Shown here: piece by piece, positions 1 through 10,500 of the stretch
How the letters are laid out: each line of letters opens with the position of its first letter
How positions within the stretch are numbered: position 1 is the first letter of the stretch
Source of the DNA: Acanthochromis polyacanthus
Lineage: Eukaryota; Chordata; Actinopteri; Pomacentridae
DNA length: 64,000 bases
Assembly (NCBI RefSeq): GCF_021347895.1
Contig: NC_067118.1
Coordinates: forward strand, 16,833,011 to 16,897,010
Reading direction: 5' to 3'
Made by a program: the position numbers and the translations under genes
Notes under the pieces: generated by a model
What the model saw: only the letters and a program-made list of their open reading frames with translations
What the model was told of the DNA's origin: nothing
Database searches by the model: none

Positions 1-3000
1 GTTACTTTAGAGCTTCTTGAGCATGTTTTGTGCCTCCTTGAATCCAATTCACTTCCTTCTCCTGTCAGTGAGTGGACAGAGGGAGTGAGAGGAGAAAGGG
101 GATCAGGGAATTTATTGTGTTTGTTAACAACCCCAGATGAAAGCCTGAGTGCAGTTGTAAAACAGATGTAATGCCCTTACAGCTGCTCCATTGGTCAGCT
201 AATCCTTTTGACTAATGCCCTCCCACGCACATGGACACACTTCCATCAGCCCCTACACCTTTACTGCCCTCAGCCCCCCCCTAACTCCCCTCCTCTACCT
301 CAGTGACCCCTGGCTCAGGTTACCAGCTCACCTCCCCCATCAGAGACCCCATTGTTCCACCACAACCCCAGTTCCCCAAAATGCTAATGGCATGTTGTCA
401 CCCGGCATACAAACAAACTGACATGACATATTGCAATTACAGGTCTGACCAAGTCGGGCATGAAAAGAGGGGGTTGGAGAGTGTAATAAATGAGGGTGCA
501 GACAAAGCAAAGACTTGCTTCCCTCTAGATATATTTAGGAAGCTGATAAAGATCTACACGTTGTATTTATTTCACGGTTGGTTTTATTTTTCCAAGATGT
601 TTTTCTGTTCACTTGCCATATTTCTGAATTTAACCTTTCTCCTTCTTCCTCCTCCTCGCTGCGAGCATTTGTTTGTTTTACTTGGCCACTGGCTCGCTGT
701 AAGCCATGTACAGTTTAACTGCCCTGAGGCAGACATGACCTTTCTGCCTTTTTAAAACCCAGCGCTGGACTCGACTGGCTGGCAGGGGGGCCCAACCATT
801 TACTCCTCCGGTCCTAGGGGCAATTTCTGTTGTCAAGCCACCATGTTACCCATTCTTCCATCTCTACAACCATCATTCATCACTGTCACCATCTCATCCA
901 TCTTAACGTCTGCCGACAAACTATGGGGCCCTTCAGAGGCTCCCACTCCAGAGCCACTTGGGCTCCCAGAAATTAACAGGCCCCTGCACTGACTCTCAAT
1001 AAACAAACACAGAGCCACTCAAGGTGCACGGGGCCTCTCAAATGACAAACAGTTCTCTGCTTTGTAGCATGAGGGAGGGGAAAATGGCCAGTCTAACTTT
1101 GTCGAATGTTTTGGCTCATAGAGGCTGAGAGACATTTGTTTATGAGATCATTCATTTCAGGACCCTCCAACCCCCACCCATGGGTTTAGTGCTTGTGTTC
1201 ATGTTGGATCAACACATTTTGGCTTCCTTTTGGGTTATTATTCTGTCTCAGGACTGCAGTAGCCTCTGCGCTGGTTCTCCTGTTCGTCTCGCTCCGCTCT
1301 GCTTCCATTCTTTGATTGGCTGCTTTCGGAAGGAAGGCTGCGTCAGCCTCACACTTCCTGCTTCCTGTTGTGTCCAGCAACAATCCAACCCCCCCTCCAC
1401 CTTTTCCATGCAAGCAGGAAGTTTTCCTTTGCTGGACTTTTCTCTTTTGTCGAGGAATCCTCTTGTTAAATACCTCGGCACATGGTCATCCAGTGACGTT
1501 TACTGTCCCTCTGACTCATATGTTCAAGATGCACAAACTCATTCACCTTTATAGAGGAGAACTGGGCTGAAACTGGAGCTGCACTAAAGGCGCTCTGCTG
1601 CAGGCCTCCTGTTGGGTGGTGTGCACTGGAATGTATCTTGATTATAGAGGCAACTCACAGTGTAAGGCCATCATCTCCACAGGCCTGACCACGATGCAAT
1701 GCAGCCGGCACTGTAGCGCCAAAAAGAGGCTAGTCCTCCTCTATTCAGTTGCCATGTGGCATTTTGACTATTCCCATCTGCAATGCTTGTGTGTGTGTGT
1801 ATGTTTTTCTTTCAGCGCTTGAATGGCATGGCATTCTCCTTGCCTGCTGGTCAGTGGTGAATAGCAATGTTAATGGGTTAGCTGGGAGCCTTTTTAGTGA
1901 TGACTGGGAGGAGAGAAAGGAGGGGAGGAAGGAATTTGGGGATTACGAGGAGGAGAGGTAGGGGTATGAATCAGGGTTTGAGGCAGCAGCTGTTCCCCCT
2001 TCTCAATGCAAGAGTTTGCCCTGGCCTGTCTCTTTTCTCCCCCCTCCTCTTTTCTTCAGTCCTCAGCAGGATACAGTATTCCTCTCTTTCTTTTTTAAAC
2101 CTTCTGTTCCTTCATACCACCTCTCTTCTGCCTCGCCGCTCCTCTGTTTCATTTGCGTTAATGAGTAGCAGTAGCTTTTGGAGGAACAGCTGGCCAAGAC
2201 AGAAGAGAGACGCTGTCTTGAGGGGAAGACTGAGTAATATGCAAGTCTATTGGACAAACTTGCAAATTCTTCTCATGCTGAATATTTTTCTTTCCACTGT
2301 CTTTGTCATACTCTTCAGTTAATGTATAGCTTTTCAACTCGGTGAACCACAATAATAGTGGAAGCCAAGCAGAGCTGAAAGAGACTCAAAGGCAGTCGAG
2401 TAAATCCCCTTGATATGACTTAAATGGAGAGTTGGCCATGTGCTTTCCACGTTGTACGTGTGGTCACTTGTGGCTTCAAGATGAACTTCATTCATGTGAA
2501 CCGCAGTTGGAGGCAATCGTAGACGAGGACAGTATCCGAGTAGTGAATCTGATATTGTCATTGTACTTGGCTCGGCTTTGTGCTTCTGATTAGAATCTGG
2601 CCTCCAAACTGTGTCCTTGCCTTAGGCCTGCATAATGCTTTTTGCATATCTAAATATGTGAGGGTCTATGTGATGTCAATTTCATCATCTCACCAAGTCT
2701 TCAAGAGTCCATGCAAACCCCTCCTCACATCCACACGCAGCCCAAAATCACAGCATGGGCTACTCTACTGCGGCAATGATGTGCATGCTCAGCAGCAGTG
2801 TAGATACAGCCTGCTGCACATTTATGCAAAAAAGTCCTCTGAAGAGACTCTCACAGATGAGAATAGAAGTATAGCAACAAGTACTCATTCGTGGGTGTCA
2901 GTAGCTGTCTGTCTGCACCAGAGTATAATCAAGGCTTAAACTTTAGTATTTCCTTGCTTCCTCCTGATCAGTGGCATTAACCTCAGTCTCTGACTACACG

Positions 3001-3212
3001 TGTCTATGTCTGTATTGTCAGATCTTCCTTTTGCCAGCAGTTTTCTTTGCTTCCATTCTGGTTTTCTTTTTCTCATGTGCGTCTTTGCTTTGTGTTGTGT
3101 TTGGCCCAGATGTTGGTTCTCATTTGCATTATCAACATCTTATGGCTTTTGTCGTGAGCTAAACACTTAAACACTCCAAGCAAACGACTTGGAAGGAAGG
3201 AAATGTGTATAT

Positions 3213-3214
<2 letters not shown>

Positions 3215-3309
<95 letters not shown>
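3215..3309. repeat. (GT)n microsatellite
   Basis: About 47 uninterrupted GT units in the epha2 intron. Open frames across it are repeat artefacts. Confidence 0.98.
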
Positions 3310-3310
<1 letters not shown>

Positions 3311-3475
3311 CTGAATTGACTTGGCAGAGGGACATGAACAGGTGACAGGCAGTGGACATAATCCTTCTTGTGATGTCAGATTTGCCCTTGTATCCACAAG
3401 TCTGCTTTGCATACATGTATGTGTATTTTGTGCATACATATGGGTGTGGGTGCATGTATGTAATGCTTACATAAA

Positions 3476-3479
<4 letters not shown>

Positions 3480-3562
<83 letters not shown>
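3480..3562. repeat. (GT)n microsatellite
   Basis: About 41 GT units, ending in a short degenerate GTGAGTGAAT repeat. Confidence 0.98.
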
Positions 3563-3565
<3 letters not shown>

Positions 3566-4009
3566 TGAATGTGAGTGAATGTGAGATGGTGTGAGGACAT
3601 GAGCAGCAGCCGCTGGAATGCTCTTGCAGAGTTAAAGGGGAGCCATCTCATTTTCACTCTCCTTTATTGCGCACTCCCTCCAAAATTTCACACTGTATTA
3701 AGTTCGTATTTCACCACCGCTATGCACAGCTGGACTTTCTACCTGCATTTCTTTATTCTGAGTTGAATGTGTGAAATTAGATGTCATCTTATCTCGGCGA
3801 TACAGTTTCAAAGGTCTGCCTGGGTGTCTTCGAAAGAAGAGTTTAATTCCTGTTGAGTGCAAACGGATGCTGCTTCTTGGCGCCTTGCAGATTTTTGTTG
3901 CTTCTATTTCTCTTCAATTGCTGCATTGAAAACTGACTTACTGTCATGGAATGTGGGTTAGCTGGTTGTGTTTGTTGAGAGAAGCACTGTAAGAAAGCAG
4001 CAGAAGAAA

Positions 4010-4033
4010 GGGGGGGGGGGGGGGGGGGGGGGG
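4010..4033. repeat. Poly(G) run of 24
   Basis: An unbroken run of 24 G about 360 bp upstream of the first epha2 exon in the window. Its length is prone to polymerase and assembly error. Confidence 0.95.
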
Positions 4034-4392
4034 TAGATAAAGTAAAGGGTAGGAGTGCCGGCAAAGCAGGGAGTCTGCATTTTTGTTTCAGGCTGGGCTC
4101 ATCTGAGCAGCGTCTTAGTTGCAGAGAGTTTTAATGAGTAGAGTCAACACTGGTCTCCCTTCCATACCTCTGTAACTTGTCCAAATCTGACCTTTAGCCT
4201 CGACATAGTAAAATTTCCACTCAGCCTTGCAGTTGTTGCATGCAAGTTGAAAAGTTCACAGTATAACTGATCTTCCAAACAGGCCTGAGTGATCTGGAGG
4301 AATGGGCTTTGCTCTATGTCGTACTGGAAGCTGTCTGAAGTCACTATTGTCCCTGTGCGACTGCTCATGCAAATGTCTTTTTGTGTTTGCAG

Positions 4393-4548
4393 AATGTCAG
4401 CCTGGCTTCTTTAAAGCTGCAGCATCTGCTAGCAAGTGTGAGCCATGCCCTGCCAACACCCAGAGGCTGGACTCTGGGGCTTTGTTTTGTCCCTGCATGG
4501 ATGGCTTCTACCGGGCCCCAGCTGACCCCCCCACTGGAAACTGCTCAG
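4393..4548 (+). CDS. epha2: epha2 exon: cysteine-rich (EGF-like) segment
   Basis: 156 bp between a TTTGCAG acceptor and a CAG|GTAAGA donor. It enters after the first base of a codon and leaves after the first base of the next. It reads [12 protein letters not shown] and onward, with the spaced cysteines of the Eph cysteine-rich region. No upstream partner exon is in the window. Confidence 0.93.
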
Positions 4549-7500
4549 GTAAGACCCATGCATGAAGAACAATCTAGAAAAGTTATCTGTCATTGAGATA
4601 ACTACAAATGCCATAGTCATGCAACCCTCTTTCATAATGTGCAGGGATGTTTGAAATTGTCACACTGTTTTAGCGTGTGGTATAAAATGTGATGGTTTCT
4701 TACCTCAGAGTGCAGGTGTCAGTTTAAACCTGCTGTCCTTTAAAATTCTAATTCTTCTTTAAACTTTCTGCCCTGTCATAAAGACATCTTGCATATTTGG
4801 CCTTCATGTGATTTTGTTCTTCGTTGCTTCTATTTAACATTCCCTGCCCTGCTCAATCTGTGTTCACCAGGCCTTCCTTCTGCCCCACGAGATGTTATGG
4901 CCACCACCACCCAACTCTCTGCAGGGAGACTCTTGCTCTCCTGGAGCCCACCTGAAGACACTGGAGGTCGAACTGACATCACCTACAGTGTTGAATGCCA
5001 GCGCTGCGAGGGCATTGTGTGCCAACCCTGTGGGGAGAAAATTCGCTATGAACCAGCCAGCATGGGTCTGACTGACACTAAGGTTTCAGTGAGCGAGCTG
5101 GATGCTCATCTCAACTACACTTTCATTGTGGCGGCACATAGTGGTGTGTCGCTGTTTGCTGGCCAGGGACTGCCTCGGGCTCATAGGCCGCCATCCACCA
5201 GTGCTCTGACTACATCTCTGCATTACACAGGTGAGCACTGCTGATATGAAGCAGCATTGTGATGCTATCTGTGCTGCAATAATGACAGATGCTATCTGTG
5301 ATGTCGTGACAGCTCTGCAAGTTCACATGTTTCTGCAGGAGTTCAGATGAACTGTCAGATTTCATATTTTTTGAGATTCTACTCAAGCATTCTCCACCTT
5401 ATGTCCTCAGAGCCTCCCAAAATTACCACCATGCGGCTGGTTGAAAAGACCTCATTCAGCCTGTCTCTGTCCTGGGATGTTTCCCCCCGACCACGAGTCC
5501 AATCCAGGCCCATCCGTTATGAACTTACCTACCGGAAGAAGGTGTGCCTCTTGTTTATTCTCCTGCAGATTTTATAGTTACTGAGTTCATCTTATGTGTC
5601 CTTTACAACTTTACAAGTTTAAAATTCTTAACAGACATCTACATCAGTGTGTCATTTAATATGAGACAAATAATTTAAAGGTCCCATATGGTAAAAGTCC
5701 ACTTGTATTGTCTTTTGTATGTAAAAAATGTGAGAATATGAATATGCTTGCTGCTGCCAGTCTTGTGTTTCTGTTGTCAGACAACAGAACAATAATGAAA
5801 CAGTGACTGAAAAGCAGCCCATTGAGAATACATGTTAACCAGCAGTCACTTTAGCTGCATTTCCAACCTGCTGCTCTGCTTCCTTACCCTACCGATTTTA
5901 CATTCACAGAGTCATCTGACAAACTCACCGAACATGAGACAGACACAGCAGCTGTGAAGCTTTGAATACGGACATATTTCCATGTCAAATGATTACTCAG
6001 AGAAATAAAGCAGTAGAAAGTCCTGGTCTCACACACATATCCATGTCTGTGTCATCTGGTCAGCTGCCATGTGGTTAACTGTTTGTTCTATGATGATGAT
6101 CACAAATGCAGAGAATCTTCTTTCTGAAGGGGAACAGCAGCAGCTCAGCTGGATTTAAAGCAACAGTCACTGAAACAGCCTGTTTGGAACACAGAGTTAC
6201 AAAGTCATGTTAAAATGAATCATTGTTCCGGTACTTTGAGCTGAGGAATGGAGACATATTTTGGGAGAATGTAAATGTGTTATGTGGTGCAAAATGGGAC
6301 CTGTAAGTAACCCATCGACACACGTATCCCCAGAAATTCCCATTAGCAAAAACATGGAAACACCTATGTTATGGGAAAGGCTACATAAATGGATATCTCT
6401 AATTTAATGCTAAAATATATTGTGGTTTCTATCTTTAGCAGTGATACTGATTCTGTTGTTCTCCCTTCCTCTGTCTCCCAGGATGATAACCTGGATGTGA
6501 CGACCTACACTGTGCTCATACTCGAGAAGAACTCTGTACAGATCAGTGATCTGGCCTCAGGCACAGCCTACCTGTTCAGGGTTCAGGCCCTCAGCAGTGA
6601 TGGCAGCCCTGGAGGATCCGGCATGGAGGAACAGTTTGAGACATTGCCTGACGGTACAGTGGAGAGATATGTAGCAAATGTCTGTGTAGATTCTCAGTCA
6701 TCCAGGTCATGGTAATTGCAGGAGCTTCAATAGAGACAAGAGAAGTCCATTTGATTTCTACTGAAGCCCCTACAATATGTGGAAAATGTTTCATTGGCTT
6801 GGTCATTAATTGGGACTTCTCTGCCGACTTCTCTTTTCCAGGCCACCTTACTCACAACAATACAGCAGTAATCTTTGGTGCGGCAGTTGGAGGAGCGGCC
6901 ATGTTGTTCATCGTATTTGTGGTCCTGTTCCTGCGCAAACGGTCAGTAGGCAGCTCACTCTCCTGCCCTCCCTGTCTTTCTGTGTTGTTGATCAGTCAGA
7001 CTACGGCCTCCTTCACTGGCTTCCTCTGTCATTCTTCTGTCTTTCCTTTGTGGGGCCTCCAAACGGCCTTTGCATTCACTCTCAGCTCACCTCTCCCTGT
7101 CTCTCTTCCTTTAGCCAACTTTCTCTTTCTCTTTATGTGGATCTGTGTCCCAGCGCTCACTGGGGAGGAATTTGCATTGAATGTGCCTTGTCATTGCTCA
7201 ATAGTTATATTCTAGTGAGTGTTGGGCCTTTGAAAAGAAATTAGCCCAGAGTGGTACATTGTTGGTGATAAGAGGCGCTTGGCTCTTTCTGTACCAGGCC
7301 ACAAGCATTTTGTAAAGGTGACCTGGTCCTGTACTGCAGCAGACTGGAGCCCGCCTGTCCACCTCCCCCCTTCTGCTTGTCTGTCTTTCAGTCTTTAAAT
7401 CGGCTTGGCAAACACAGTCTATCGCCGGCCTTTATCAAAGAGCCGGCTCTTTTAGAATGGATGCATTAAACCAGTGTTAGAATCCTTTTGAAAGCCTTAG

Positions 7501-10500
7501 AACATCTAGAAAAATGGTTACAAAGGTTGCTGTGTGCTATTGATATTAAAGCAGGCAAAATGATACAGAGACACAAGTTCATTTGTGCTTTCAAAGTGGG
7601 GTGCTAATTTGCAGATGGGGGTTTTTATGTTTTCATTCAGGAAGAGAAACTCTCACACCAGGCAAGGACCAGAGGACACCTACTTCTCCAGCCCAGGTAG
7701 AAAAAATTCTCTCTCGTCTCTCACTTTATTCACTTTACTTTATTTGTTATCATTTAATAATTTTCTTTCTGTGGTTGACAGAGCAATTGAAGCCCCTGAA
7801 AACCTATGTGGATCCGCACACATATGAGGACCCCAATGTAGCCGTCCTGAAGTTTGCCACTGAAATCCACCCCAGCCACATAACTAAACAGAAAGTCATT
7901 GGAGCTGGTGAGTGACATCCCCGCTGAGACAATCTACTGTGGAGCTTAACTCTGAGATGTTGAAAGATTTTTCCAATCCCCCAAAATTCGCTGTTTACAT
8001 TGTGCGTTTTCCACAGCTTACCAGACTGATTGACAGTGGTTACTTTAGTGAGATTAACATCTATCTGGCTGAGATCTCACAAAACAAGTTGAGACATTTT
8101 GTTGTGTGGCAGTTCTTGGCCGCATGATCTCTGTGTTTTGGCTGAAGTTGACTCGAACAGTTACACAAAAGAAAATGTTGCAGAAACAGTGTTTTGGAAG
8201 GATATCAAAACACCTTACCGGGTGCTGCCTAGATTTTTCAGAGGTGATGCGTTTATTCAAGTGCCTTTGCCCTTTGAACCAGGAGTCTTTCTCTTCGCCC
8301 AGTTCCCACGACCATGTGCCTCCCATTCTCCTCATTTGATAGCTGATTCCCATACTCCCACATCACAGGCCATGCACCAATTACCCAATGTAGGCTCTCT
8401 CTCTCAACACCAAGCCAGAACACACCTCTGTGACAGAGCCTCAGGCAAAACAGCCACAGTGACTTCCTTATTTTCACTCTGTTGCACAGCCAACCCTTGC
8501 AGCTAGAAGCTAAGATGACATATCGAATGTACATTCATCTGATGGCTATTGCACCACTGATGTTGTTTTCCTGCAGGAGAGTTTGGTGAGGTGTACCGTG
8601 GTATTCTGAAGGTGCCAGGGAGGAAGGAGGTGGCAGTGGCTATCAAGACGCTGAAGCCCGGCTACACAGAGAAACAGAGGCAGGATTTTCTGAGTGAGGC
8701 CTCCATCATGGGCCAGTTCTCCCACCAGAATATCATTCGTCTAGAGGGAGTGGTCACCAAATGTAAGGACTACTGTGAGTTTCCTTCTTTTTAAAGAATA
8801 TTTTCTCAATTATAATTTTTCTTACTTGTTTTGGGCCAGTTAAGGCAACTAATGCTTTCTTTTTTTTGTGCAGTTAAACATGCAATGATCGTGACTGAAT
8901 ACATGGAGAATGGAGCTCTGGATCGGTACCTCAGGGTGAGTCCTCCATATTTGTTCGAGTATTGTATTTGTACCAAAATTACCATTTTTAAAATTATTTT
9001 GTGTAGTGTAGTATGCAGTGTAGTCAATGTCTCTTCAGTCGATATTGCCAGTTGTAGCCTATAAGCCTTCGCTAACTTTGGCTTTCTCCTCCCCTTCTGT
9101 TATCTTTGTGTCACTATTTTCAAAATCCCCCTCACTATGGGAAACAAAAACTACCACCTCTGAAAAAAAAACAAAACAACCTGCATACTGAAAATGTCAA
9201 ATTTTGAAGAGGGTTTGGATAATGCAGTAAGGCAGCACTGCTTTTTTGTCAGTGAATTATCCATTTTAAGGACATTTCTTGCCTCTTTGTGTGCAAATCT
9301 TTCAGCAAAACAATTAATCCTGACACTATTTTGAGGAGACACCAAAGCTGCATCCTTTGCCAAATGTGGTTGTGATTAGTTTAAAAGAATACTAAAAAGC
9401 CGGAGAAGTAGAATGAGGCATAGTCAGACCATTCTGTTGTACAGACTAGTGTTTCTTCTAGAGTTTAATAAAAGCTTGATCATAAGACTAAAACAGACAT
9501 GCTTATATCCTCCCATCAGGACCATGATGGGGAGTTTTCCTCCTTCCAGCTGGTGGGCATGCTGCGCGGCATTGCTGCAGGCATGAAGTACCTCTCTGAC
9601 ATGAGCTACGTCCACCGTGACCTGGCTGCCCGCAACATTCTGGTCAACAACACCCTCGAGTGTAAAGTGTCTGACTTCGGCCTGTCTCGAGTGCTGGAGG
9701 ATGATCCTGAGGGGACGTACACCACAAGTGTGAGTAGCTATGAGGCAGCCTGACAGTTTTAAGACTGGGAGCAGATCCACTCCAGTCACATCAAGAGCAA
9801 GCCCAGCAGAGTGTTCTGGGGATCTTTATGTTTATTCATTTCTCTCTGTTTTTCTTGAACAGGGAGGCAAGATCCCCATTCGCTGGACAGCTCCAGAGGC
9901 AATTGCATACAGGAAGTTCACCTCAGCTAGTGACGTGTGGAGTTTTGGCATCGTCATGTGGGAGGTCATGGCTTTTGGTGAAAGACCTTATTGGGACATG
10001 AGCAACCACGAGGTAAGTTTCAGTGTTTATAAATTAGAGGTTTTGCAGCCTAACTTTAAGTACTTATCCTGTGTGTAGTATAAAGCCAGTTGTTTTTTTA
10101 CTGACATCCTAAAATTACCATGAACTAGACGACTGATAATCTCCACAATTTAAATATTTATATTGGAAGATATTTTAGAACTCACTGCATGTTTTAGAAA
10201 TTCTACTACCGAGCAAAAATCTAATGAGTCACCAAATGAACGGCTTGCAGGTGATGAAGGCTATCAATGAGGCGTTCAGGCTGCCAGCCCCTATGGACTG
10301 TCCCTCAGCTGTTTACCAGCTGATGCTGCAGTGCTGGCTCCAGGATCGCTCTAAGAGGCCACGGTTCGGAGACATCGTCAGCCTGCTGGACAAGTTGCTG
10401 CGGAGCCCAGACTCCCTGAAGACCATTGCAGACTTTGACCCACGGTAAGATTTATTTACATAGCAGACAAAGTGCTTCTAATGCATATTTTTCTAGTGCT

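Larger units (their letters stand above)
1..4392. other. Upstream epha2 intron (no exon recognised)
   Basis: I see no ligand-binding-domain exon here. Open frames are short, lack splice context and resemble nothing known to me. Two GT tracts and a long G run are listed separately. Confidence 0.6.

Noticed and set aside
1897..2322. 141-codon plus-strand open frame
   Set aside because: Leu/Ser/Phe-rich from pyrimidine-rich DNA, no splice sites matching epha2, no family resemblance.
3159..3657. Open frames encoding poly(His-Thr) or poly(Cys-Val)
   Set aside because: They are translations of the GT/CA tracts in various frames, with no gene context.
8577..8774. The 198-bp form as the only epha2 kinase exon
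   Set aside because: The 186-bp form matches Eph exon length and protein alignment. The longer form is kept only as a possible isoform.
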